Positions 21,446 to 31,848 of a stretch of DNA of 64,000 bases are shown piece after piece (the first letter of the stretch is position 1; the number at the start of each line of letters is the position of its first letter). Position numbers and translations under genes: made by a program. The notes below the pieces were generated by a model, which ran no database searches, was not told the origin of the DNA, and saw only the letters and a program-made list of their open reading frames with translations. Source of the stretch: Romanomermis culicivorax (lineage: Eukaryota; Nematoda; Enoplea; Mermithida; Mermithidae); the NCBI GenBank assembly GCA_963922205.1, contig CAWUHX010000404.1, forward strand, positions 124,001 to 188,000, given 5' to 3'.

Positions 21446-21703
21446 TCATTTGTAACACATTGCGAAACATTTCAGGTATTCGTAACATTCCATGCCTTTG
21501 GTTTTACACGGTAACGGGTGCCAAATGCCCATCAAACACGTTCGAATGGTCGTATTATTCATACATTTTCGGCACCAGTCCGGATATTGTCCGTCACAAA
21601 GTTTGCCGTTGTTATTGACGATCGAAATTGGATTTGCATCGGAAAATTTCTGATCCAATACGCATATTATCAAAATTAGCGAACTTTTGAAGATCGTATT
21701 CAT
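21446..21703 (-). CDS. Small secreted cysteine-rich protein
   Basis: This intronless frame of 85 residues was not recognised as any family. It begins with a signal-peptide-like N terminus (MNTIFKSSLILIICVLDQ), followed by a mature region of about 60 residues with nine cysteines. Their spacing includes C-x7-C-x2-C, then TCLMGIWHPLPC and CYEYLKCFAMC. The Cys density and charged, non-repetitive make-up are unlike the random F/L/K/N-rich frames of this AT-rich DNA. A poly(A) signal follows 67 bp downstream. Such peptides can be defence, cuticle or effector molecules, but nothing here decides that. Additional 5' exons are possible. Confidence 0.55.
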   Translation of the reverse strand: MNTIFKSSLILIICVLDQKFSDANPISIVNNNGKLCDGQYPDWCRKCMNNTTIRTCLMGIWHPLPCKTKGMECYEYLKCFAMCYK

Positions 21704-22794
21704 ATTCTAAGGCTTCATCGGGATCGCTGTACAGAAAGACCGTATTGTATAGTTTCCGTAAACTACTTGCGGAAAGGAAAAATGATGCATATAACAGCTG
21801 GGAAATTAGTTATAAAAATTTGTGGTCTCACAAGTTTAAGTCAAAAAATCGAAAAAATATGAAATAAACGCTAGCTTTGCGGTTTAATTTTCGCAGACAC
21901 TTTAAGAAAAAAGACTATGATAATACTGCATATAATATAGTGAATTTATTCTTACAATAATTAAAGGTCAATGAAAATGTCTCCCAAAACTGGAAAAGTT
22001 GAGTAAAAACTGGAAAAGTGCGTGATTAAAGCGAACTTTGTCCAAAACATTCCATGACTCACTTCAGTCATTCATCCATGCAGTTTCCACTGAGCTACTT
22101 TTGCGGTGTTCTGACCATTTGAGATTAGAATCAAAATTTCGATTTAAAGATATTAGTCGTAACAGATTCGAATCAGACTGAATGAAGTCCAATGACATAA
22201 ATGGCTCTGAAACAATGCGATTCTACATGATGTGTCAAAGAACTCAGCATGCAGGGTGAATGAAAGTGAGAGCTTTTGATTCTGACAGTTAATTATCCAC
22301 TTGCTTTCCAGAAATTTTATGTTGTATCGGATGAAATGCTCTTAATTTGCATAACGCAATGATTCCAGCGTAAAAATCTCCAGTGAAAAGAAGACTATGA
22401 TAGACCGCGTATTTAATGGAAGTGTGCTGATTTGAATGCAAATTTTCACGAAATGGAAAAATGCTAGTTTGACCTGATTACCTGAACATCAATGTTGAAC
22501 ACATGTTTGCGTTTCTATTGCTTAATGAAAGGTAAATCATATTCAACGCAGGAGTATCAAGTCTGCTTTGTTTCCATGCGGAAACGGAGTTCTATCAAAT
22601 TTGTCAGAAAGAGTTTCTATACAACGTTGTTCAACTTATAAAAATAACAAAAATAATACACTGGAAATTATTCAAGTTTTTTATTTCAGCGGCTACTCAC
22701 TCTTAATTTCATACTTGCTACATAGGCAAAATTAACATAGCTTTAAGGTCGGTTCAAAAGGGAAAATCCTACGATATTTGTTGACCTACTGGGT
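21704..22794. other. Spacer, promoter side of the Cys-rich gene
   Basis: No gene or clear repeat was seen. It should contain the promoter for the minus-strand gene; TATA-like words occur near 21800-21840 but are not distinctive in such AT-rich DNA. Confidence 0.35.
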
Positions 22795-24020
22795 GATCCG
22801 AAAAACGGTTCGCCTAAATGAGTCTATTCCCAACTAAGCGATTCTCAATTGAGTGATTCCTCATTGAGCGAATTCTCGATTGAGCGATTCCCATGTGAGC
22901 GACTCCCAATTGTGCGAATGGGCGAATTCCCAATTGAGCGATTCTCATGTGAGCGATCCCCGATTGAGCGAATTCCTTCTTTACCTTATATTTTTCTTTG
23001 TATATATTTCTTTTTTATTTTGTTCTCTGTTTTGCAGTTATATTTTTGTTTATGTATGTTTTCCATTTTTATGTTTTCTTTTTCTTGTTTTCTTGTCATC
23101 AATTTTTTTCTTTTTTGCTCATGAAACAATACATTACAAGTTGTCACTTTCAATAAGCATTGTCTCCCATGTAACTGTTATACAATTCAGTACGCTTTAT
23201 TTCCTATTTAATTTTATCCTTTGTGATTTTTTCCTCATTCTTATCAATTTTTCATCTTAGTTTTTTGCTTTTACTTTTTCTATTCTAACGATTCTTTCTT
23301 TTTTTGTTCTTTTCCACATATTTTTTTCTTTCTTCCTTGCTCCTCACTCTATTTTGCTTTTTCTATCTTGTCACTTTTTTCATGTTTTTTTCTTTTTTTA
23401 CCACAATGTCTCCGTTTTTGTTGACGTTTTCTTTCTCTTGGTGTTTTCTTTCTTCCTGCATTCTTTTGTTTATATTTTTTATAAAGATTTTCACACTTAC
23501 AACGATGATGAAAGACTCAAGCATGCCAAAATGTTCAAGAATTCTACGGAAGACTACGGTTATTTAAAATGACAACTTGTAGTGCATTGTATCTTGAGCA
23601 GAAAAAGAAGATGACAAGAAAGAAGAAAATGGAGGAAAGGAGATAAAAAAGATGAAAACGTAAAAACATACATGAACAAAAACATAAGCAATACACACAG
23701 AAAACGAAATAAAAAAGAAATAAGTACAAAGAGAAATATAAGGTAAAGAAGGAAAATTTGAAGAAAGTGTTATTTCACTCTCGATCCCTCGTTTGGAGTC
23801 GCCCAATTGAGAATTCGCTCATTTGAAAATTCGCTCAATTCGGAATCGCTTACCTCAATTGAGAATTCACTCACTTTGGAGTTCGCTCAATTGGAAATCG
23901 CTCACATGGGAATCGATGAATTGGGAATTCGCTTACTTCGTAATCCGCTCACTTCAGAGTCCGCTCACTTTGGGATCGCTCACTTGGGAATTGTTCACAT
24001 GAGAATACCCCCTAAATGTA
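22795..24020. mobile_element. Foldback element with GAGCGATTC-array arms
   Basis: The two halves are inverted copies. The outer arms contain about 10 (left, 22820-22975) and about 13 (right, 23800-24000) degenerate copies of GAGCGATTCTCAATT and its complement. The inner arms also match: 22976-23150 is the reverse complement of about 23566-23760 (for example TTCCTTCTTTACC against GGTAAAGAAGGAA). A T-rich loop (23151-23565) separates them. The start resembles GGTGATCCGAAAAACGG, a word also seen at 32186. No transposase frame is visible; the T-rich frames in the loop are compositional. The design fits Foldback-type non-autonomous elements. Confidence 0.75.
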
Positions 24021-24571
24021 CTTCCCTGGATAATTAGAACAGATATGAAGTTCCCGTCTTTTGCGTTCGATATGAAAAATTAGTGTCATATTTCAGAATT
24101 TTATTCATGTTCGGAATTCACAAATTTGTTGATTGAAAGCACTCATTTTTGTGATTTCCAAAGAATTACTTTTTGAAAAGTTTCATCAAAACATGTTCAT
24201 CAAAAATATCGCTGAGGGGTCCTGTTTCGAAGGATCCTCGTCTATGAAAATTCGATTCCAGTTTGCTTTAAAAGCAGTTTTATCGTTTTGTCGCACTTCT
24301 CGGTCAAGGAAGTGTTGGAAATTCAACAAAATTTTTAAGGTTTCTAGAAATCAGACATTGTTACCATGATTATCAAAAATAAAAATTTGTAGCTAACAAA
24401 CGAGCGTTTTAGAGTCTGTACTAGTCGAAAAATAGATTCGAAAACGGGAAGGTTATGCATATGAACAGCTGCACTTGAACAAACTGTTAATTTAATAACG
24501 TACACTGGGGGCTCCATGAATTTATAGCTTGGTTATTCGCACTTTATTCTCGAAAATTTGCCTTGTGAAAG
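24021..24571. other. Spacer and promoter side of the PAN gene
   Basis: No gene was recognised. The last 100 bp before the ATG at 24572 presumably include the promoter and 5' UTR of the PAN-domain gene. Confidence 0.35.
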
Positions 24572-26308
24572 ATGATGATCAAACTTGTTATTTTTACTTT
24601 GCTCTGCATCGGTTCATCCATAGAAAAAAATTTGCCTACACAAGCTGGAAGTGAGTGTGTTATGTCGTTGTCATCAACTACAATATTTTAGTGTTATATA
24701 GATAGTCAGGATTTTCCTCTATTTACCGTTCTCTGTGATCCAAAATTGGCGAAAATGTCAGTACTGTCTTTAGAATGGTTTGATGAAACTTCATTGTAGA
24801 ACATTGTGCTCGAAAATTGTGCAAGCTAAAATATTACAAAAAGGGAGAATAGTGAAGGTTTCACCACTATTCAGCGAAACACAGAAGAGCGAAAGTCAAA
24901 ATAGCGATATCTCAAAACGGCGATTCTCAATACAGCGAAGTCTCAGAAAAGATTCTCAAAATGACGAATTTTCAAAAAAGTTATCTTTAGAATGGAAAAT
25001 TGGACATTGGGCCTGGTAGACGATTTGGGGCATGGCCTATTTGGTCCTCGATTTTGATTTGGTGGATGCTAGTTGTCACACATTTTGGCACGAATCGTCA
25101 GATTTCTCACATTATGGCTCCATAGCATATGTTTTCACGACATACGACATTACAGTTTTTTATTCTCGTTTATTCATTATTGACATATCTACATGCTTGT
25201 TTTTTGTTCCTTTTTTCCTTTATTGACTTATTCCTTTTTATACTCTGAGCCACTTGTTCTTTTTGTTCATTTTTTTTCAGGTTGTGTACTTTTGTTCTAT
25301 TTTTTTACGTTTACCTACTTTTTATTACATTATTTTACTTTTCATTTCTTTATTATTTGTTTTTTGTTTTGTCTTTACTGCTCAATTATTTTTATTTCTT
25401 TCATTTTATTTGCTTATTTCATTTTGCCTTATTTATTTTATTAATTTATCTTTTTTGCAATTAAGTTGCATACAAAACAATTTTAATCAGGAATCCTTAT
25501 GATAATTTATTGTTTTCGTTTTCTTTCAAACGTTTTTCGGACACAAGGTTCGCGGACGTGTAAAATGACTCAGTGGACATGATCTGATATCAGAATTTAC
25601 ATTTGGAGACCTTCAAAATTTTTTTCAGCATGTGGATTAAACTAATGGATGTTTTGATCTACTAGATTCCGAGTGCAAGCTATCGTTTGTAAAGCAGGAT
25701 CATCTTATAAGAAATTTACATGGAAAAGTCGTCGACGCGGACAATTTTCGCGAATGTGTTCAAAAGTGCTTATCGGCCAACGTGGCGGATAGTCAGGAAT
25801 GCCTGTCAGGAGAATTTCACGAAATGGAAGATGTAAGAATTCATCTTAAATTGTACTCATTTACAGTAAACCTTTGCTCTTGTCGTTTTTTACTTTTTTG
25901 TTCAAAAATTGTGTAATCAGACATGAGTCGGCTATTCTACTGTAGAAATGATTCTCGGTCACCATAAAAGTTGGTACAGTATTCATGATGTGGCTTTGTC
26001 AAAGGTTAATTGGCTTCGGAACTTCACGTCCAGCTACATTATCCAGTATGATGATTAGATTATATTATAGCACATGAAACTGGAATAACTTTCACATCGA
26101 ATCCAAGGAATTGGAACCTTATCTGGTCATAGTGATTTGACATAGACGGATCGTTTTTTAGGTTACGCTATACCCTTGTTTAATCTGATTATCTTTTCAG
26201 AAAGCAGGACATAATTGTGTTCTGAAAAGCGAAAAACGTGATACCCGAGAAAAAGACTATGGTTTCGTAAACGACGCAGGAGTGATCTATTTCGAAATTT
26301 CTTGTTGA
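24572..26308 (+). CDS. Small secreted PAN/apple-domain protein
   Basis: Three exons join in phase to 117 residues: 24572-24650, 25666-25832 and 26201-26308 (TGA), with splice sites GTGAGT...CTAG and GTAAGA...TTTTCAG. The N terminus MMIKLVIFTLLCIGSS is a signal peptide. The mature part has six cysteines in the order SEC, REC, QKC, ECLS, NCVL, ISC, with V-x-DADNFRECVQKCL in the position of the helix region. This fits a single PAN/apple module, whose six cysteines form three disulfides and which mediates protein or carbohydrate binding outside the cell. No membrane segment follows, so it is probably secreted. Intron 1 carries a mobile element (24858-25535). ATG 24572 or 24575 could start it. The PAN assignment rests on the cysteine pattern and not on a profile search. 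Confidence 0.72.
24858..25535 (+). mobile_element. Non-autonomous element with CAGCGA-array arms (copy 2, truncated)
   Basis: It begins GGTTTCACC, then has CAGCGA-type words, then a block matching the reverse complement of 20690-20955 closely, followed by a T-rich tract that matches 20320-20690 inverted. After about 25535 the match to copy 1 stops and no inverted right arm is found. The copy is therefore truncated or internally deleted. It is inserted in intron 1 of the PAN-domain gene, in the gene's orientation. Confidence 0.7.
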
Positions 26309-26345
26309 TTGAGTGGGAAATTTTACTTTTATTTTTATCGCAGTG

Positions 26346-26351
26346 AATAAA
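26346..26351 (+). promoter_or_regulatory. Poly(A) signal of the PAN gene
   Basis: AATAAA lies 38 bp after the TGA stop codon of the PAN-domain gene. Confidence 0.65.
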
Positions 26352-27489
26352 AAAATTTTGATATCGCACGAGTAAGCAGAAGTTATACCGCTTTACTCAT
26401 AGTGTATTGACATGTGAAAAATGATTTTTCGTTTTTGTAGAGTAACCTGATTGAGTTAAATGTGACGTTATGATCATGTTTTAAGTATAACTTTCCGCCA
26501 CTAAATCGATTCCTGCAAAAATGTGATGATGAAAAATTTCACGGTGAACTGACCGCCTCGGAAGTGAGGCCGATGCCGAAAAGAAAGATCCGGCGTGTGT
26601 GACACGCAATGTGCTAAGATTAATATCAAACATCGGTATTTGGAAGTTTAGACGTCGCGTTGATAGCGATTGAACCCAACCAGATAGACGTTTGGCCCAA
26701 CTCAAATAATAATTTTTCGAAGTGAGCAGAAGCTTTTTGATTGGCATAAATCTAAATATCATATGAGATATACCCAAAAACATAATTTAAAATAGTTAAT
26801 CTCAAATTTTGATGCAGTTGAGTAGTTGAAGTTTGAATAAATCTAGTATGTTGATTCGAGGGAATTCATTTTTAAATGTTTTACCTCATCCTGACACAAT
26901 TTGTATGCTTTCATTTAATCAGTCAAGAAGACGAGTTTTTATCTGAATTGGATTGTCTAGGGGCCCGGTGCAATAACTAATGCTGAAAATCATCGCGAGC
27001 TTAGTGTTGAGTCGGTAATGCTAAGCATTAGCTAACCGCGAGCTCGGTTTCTTCTTTTTCGGGTTACAATAAAAAAACTCGAAGTCGGGGTTAACTAGTG
27101 CTCAGGTTCAAGTCCTAATTCGCGATCATCTCAGCCTTCATAAGGAAACATTGCTATTCAGTGTGTTGGCGGAAAAATTGGCGAAAGAGGTGTGTCAATT
27201 TGGAAGTTATTTGGAAAAGAACACAAATTTGAAACTACAAATGAAATAGAAAAAAATAGGAATGAAGAAGTGAAAAGAATCAATTAAAAAATTAAGAAAT
27301 TAAATTTGTAGTTAGAAATGAAAGACATGTAAATTAGGATTAGAAATAGAAAAATGAAATGAAAAATTGAAATAATTACATGATTTATGCATCAGAATAT
27401 TCTTTTCTGACATATTTTCAAGAAGCCAATAAATTACGAGAAGAATTTGTTGAGCCAATTTCAATAGATTCATATTTAGGATAACTGCG
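26352..27489. other. Intergenic, no gene recognised
   Basis: A minus-strand frame at 26481-26783 has no motif or splice context. A B-box-like word GGTTCAAGTCC occurs at about 27108, without a tRNA fold around it. Confidence 0.4.
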
Positions 27490-27721
27490 GTTTGGTTTTC
27501 TTTTCATCATTTTTCTTATAATGCTTCTAGAAAATGAAACTGGAGTAAATGGACTATTTTATATTTTGGTAATTTTCTGCTAAGCGACACGTCATAGAGC
27601 AGCGAAATTTTGTATTCAACTGAACCAGCTTTGACATTTCTTCCGAAAAAGTGCCATAAAAAGTTTGAGTGAACGATTTGTCCATTCAAGAGCATTATAT
27701 TAAAAAACAGACCATAGATTA
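27490..27721. mobile_element. MITE-like element, CTATGGTCTGTTTT family
   Basis: The left end is TTTTTCTTATAATGCTTCTAG; the right end is the inverted AGCATTATATTAAAAAACAG followed by ACCATAGATTA. The inside contains the family block with GTAATTTTCTGC. No ORF is present. Confidence 0.65.
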
Positions 27722-28284
27722 AGCTTGATTTCGGTTGTCTGTAATCAGGATTTAAAATCATATTGAATCCTTACATTTCAGGAAACTCAATAAGTGAAAG
27801 CCTAAATTTGACGGTTCAAGCACCCGAATTTTGAAACCTCTAATTCATGAACACAATCACAGGTACTCCATGATTCTTAATTTATTTTAAGATTAGTCGA
27901 AAACTCATGTGCATTCCAAAATGTGTAGATAGAACAACATTTTTCTCAGACTTGAACCTGCTACCCATGACGATTAGCTTATGCGTATATATTGGAACCG
28001 ACGTTGCGATCAGAATAAGAGTGAAAAAATTATTGCAACCGCACCGCTCGAACTCGGGTTGAAGTTCGAGTTCTCGGTTATCTTGAGCTCGAGATAAATG
28101 CAACATCGGGATCATCCTGAGGTTATTGTAACTGCTGATCGCGATCATTTTGCTCTACTCTGACTTAAACCCGAATATTGCGACCGGCCCAGTAGTCGAA
28201 GGTACGACAAGATTATTCATTCAACAACGATTCCACTATAAAAGTTCTCGTTATATGTTTTTCTGTTAGACCATTTGTCATTTA

Positions 28285-28485
28285 TGGCTGGTGTTGAAGG
28301 GCTCTTGGAGCAACAGGGAGGCACCTAACAGGAAGCCTTTCAACACTGGTGATCGTACCAGGGGCCCAATGTTTCTCCAAGGGGAAGGGATTTTGTATGG
28401 TAACATACAACATTCCATCCGTTGGCCGGTGGTGAAACAGCTCCGGCGCCACCCAGGAAGCCCTCCAACCAATCTTTACTATAGT
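28285..28485. repeat. GC-rich compact block, unidentified
   Basis: About 200 bp is clearly richer in GC than its surroundings and contains short inverted words (GTGTTGAAGG against CCTTTCAACAC). It could be a SINE-like or structural repeat. I do not recognise it, and no other copy lies in the window. Confidence 0.35.
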
Positions 28486-30179
28486 ATAAACTTTATGTGA
28501 AAAATTTCGACCGCAATACTAATTTTTGTTTCATAAAATACGGACTGTAGTTTTACAACAAGAATGTGACATGGAAGGAACTTTTCATCAATTGTTTTCT
28601 GTTCTATAAGCCTTGTCACACTTGAGACTCCGGAAAAGAAAAATTTTTGAGGCCACGCCAATTCTCCACTCATTTTCGGCAGAAAATGAATAATCAATTT
28701 CCGGGCTACTGTAATTATTTTTCCAGACTCGATACGATACGACGCGTCAAAAATATTACTGTAATAATGATTATTCGGGTCATTTATATACATGGTTTGT
28801 CTGCAACAAATGCATATAGATCTTAATTACCTGTACAAGTTTATTAATTTCGAGAGATAGAGTGGTCACGAATCTCGAGAAAATTCTATTATCGATCGGT
28901 TTATTTTAGACATAATTTGCATATATTGTACACGTTAAGATGTGGTTACTGTACTGTGACAAAAGCTAAATTATGACGAGGAGATTGTGCGTACGCTCGT
29001 TAGTGAGCTAGATTGGACTCAATGTTCTGGTTTATTGGCCACTTCCTGTACATTCATTGTCCACTTGATTAAGCTGTTGCCTTGGTGATTTTGTAGCCTG
29101 ACTCGCCAAGTCTTTGAAAATTTTGAGGCTTTGGTTTCTTCAGCGTGAATTTCATTTACATATCCAAGGCTTTTCCCGCAGAATTTGTGTTTGGTTACGG
29201 GGAATTCGAAAAGAGAAATCTGTGAGAATGTAGAGAAAATTGCGCCACTATACTCCATTCATTTTTAAATTATCGATGCAGCGGGGCGGAGTTTCGGCAA
29301 ACGCAGCCTTACTAGAGGTCAGAAAATCAATTTCAATAATCCTGAAATAATTGTAAATAGTGATCACCAAAGACCTTGCATCATAAAGAAAATATTTATT
29401 GAATAGTCAACAAGCCTTCCGTAATTCTGAATAAAAGTTTGGCTGCGACCTCGCTGCATCGATTGTTTCAAAATGAACGGAGTATAATTTCATGTGTCGT
29501 TAAGGAACAGATGTTTCTGTAAGGAGATAGTCATGCTGTGACTTCTGCACATCGGATTTACATTTGATGATTATCCGATCGCTGTTTTTGATATTACTGA
29601 AAAATTCTGACTGATGTTCTGTATGCTTATTTGTTATTAAGCATGATCTTGAATTTTAATCCAATCAGTGATTATAATCCCATATAATTTTATCAACTTT
29701 TTTATCCAAATCGGCCCAGAATATTGGCAGTGAATAGGTACCAATCAAAACAGAATTTAGAATGACTGCCGATCAAATTTGGGCCATACTTTGGACATTA
29801 TGAAGCCCTAAAACGAATCCAACTATGACGCGGAATTTCATCTTAGGTTCAGATTCAATTCCGGATTCGGGCGGTACCTTTGATTCTCAATCGAATTTTG
29901 AATTGAATTTCAGACTTGATCTTGATACAAAACTCCGATCGGATATACTATGAAAGATATCTAAGATTTGAGTTCGAATCCTACATTTCTTTTCGGCTCC
30001 ATAGAAATTTTAGGCAGCGACTTATCCCGACTCAAGTTGAATGCCTATGTTATGCATTGAATCCTTATCATTATCCGAATCTAAACCAATCTTGGTGACT
30101 TTCGACTCAATCTGGTTAAAATTTGTCACATTTCTATCGAATTCCTTCGTTAGCTACATTATAGCAAAATTCGGAGCAT
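28486..30179. other. Intergenic, no gene recognised
   Basis: No exon, RNA or repeat could be supported. The minus-strand frame 29019-29258 is the most protein-like open frame here but has no motif, partner exon or signal sequence. Confidence 0.4.
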
Positions 30180-30408
30180 GCTTCTTTTGTCTGTTTTTCA
30201 TTAAATTCTTCTAAATAGTAAAGTGGAAATCAAATAGTATTTCATATTTTTACCATTTTCTGTAAATTCCACATAAGACTAGAAGTTTCTTAGAATGCTC
30301 GACTAACCGTCAAAATTTTTTAACGTGAAAAATCTAATTTTAAACATTCTGCGATAAGAATTTCGATGACGTGACTGATTTTTGTCATTTTTAATGTAAA
30401 AACACCGA
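30180..30408. mobile_element. MITE-like element, CTATGGTCTGTTTT family (diverged)
   Basis: The left end contains GTCTGTTTTTCATTAAATTC and then the family block TTCTAAATAGTAAAGTGGAAA. The right end contains TTTTTAATGTAAAAACACC. The copy is more diverged than those at 27490 and 37606. Confidence 0.5.
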
Positions 30409-31848
30409 GGATATCATCGTGCCCGGATATTGTGCAAGATCGGCCCTAAAGATTAGATTTTAAGACGCAATGATATGATTAGTACAAAATTATGAAGTTC
30501 ATTTCTTGGCACAACTTCAATTTTTTCTTAAAGTACTTACTTTCATGATTTGCATAATGGCCACTTGGATTGTCAGGCACGCCATCCTTCCGATTTGATA
30601 ATCCTTATATTTTTTATAAAATATTCTGTGTGGTCTTTCTTTTATTCAACAATTTTCGCATTGTTTTTCCTACAATCGGGCTTGCCAAATAATAGCCTTA
30701 TTGTTTGATTGTTATTTATTCTAAGGATTTCTATTCCTTGCTCGAATTTAAGCAAACACATTCCATCTCCCCCAACCCTCTCTCCAAAATCTTCCCTGTT
30801 TTCCTTCTGTCTAATGGTGTGGTGGGTAGCCGGGCAAACTGGATTCCGCTCGGAAGACTAGTGGTCTACCTGGTCATTTATAATATGCAAATTTTCCAGT
30901 AATATGCTCCTTCTCTTTCTCCTATCTTATTTTTTGCATTCGTAATGGGATTATAATTTGTGTCGTCCGTCCGACCAAGAGAAACAAGGAGAATTTTTCT
31001 CTCCGTTTCTGCCAATATTTTATTTACTCACTGTTCGAAGCTGTGCCAGATTTTCAATATTTGCATAAAATGAAGACTGAATCATTTTTTTCGGTTTGGA
31101 ATGAGAGACAACGTTTTAGGTAGCCAATGGATTGTAGATGCTTGATTAGTATTAAGTGGAAAATTTTCATTTCTTTTTTTCGATTCTCTTCTACATTCAT
31201 TTTGAAACGATTGATGCAGCGATTTCATGGAAAATTCGATATGAAGAAAACTACTAAGCTTATTACTGTAATCAATGGAAAGATTTTTTCGTCAGTGAGC
31301 GGCAAATAGAACTGATAAAATTTCGCTCAATAACCTTTTCAAGTGGTCTTGCCTTTACCATTCTCATGAACGAATTTAGCTAAAGTTTTCCATCAAGTCG
31401 AAATTATGTATCAAGTTGTGCCTACTTCGTTGGTTCAAATTAAATGCGCTATAGTAGTTATGAGACCACTGGAAGTTGGGGTTTTGGGGCTCGGCTGGAA
31501 TATTGAAAAAATTCACCGTTTTTCTACACGTACACAGTTTTCGATTGTATAACAATTTTGAGTGAAGCCGAATCTATTTTTATGGACATCGCTGCATCAA
31601 CTGCCACTTTAAAGTATTGGTCTATGATAACGTATGTTTAAGAGATCAATCCAGAGTATACCCACTTTTGAAATGTCTGGTGGATCAGTGGGCCGAAATT
31701 TTAAAGGATTTTATCATTGGTAAAATTCAATTCAACAAAATTTTATTTATTTAATTTAGGCATTGTCTATAGTTGATTTTTAGAATATTAACAAAGCGCT
31801 TATTACTATGAAAATCCAAATAATTTATATGAACAGAATAGAAATATC
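30409..31848. other. Intergenic, upstream of the cadherin gene
   Basis: No gene was recognised. It should contain the cadherin promoter. The frame at 30705-30902 ends in an ordered-looking stretch but has no identifiable family. Confidence 0.4.

Noticed and set aside
22849-23572. Phe-rich membrane-like frames
   Set aside because: They come from the T-rich loop and arms of the foldback element.
25193-25502. Phe/Leu-rich frames
   Set aside because: They come from the T-rich tract of the CAGCGA-array element.
27100-27130. tRNA suggested by a B-box word GGTTCAAGTCC
   Set aside because: No acceptor, D or anticodon stem can be formed around it.
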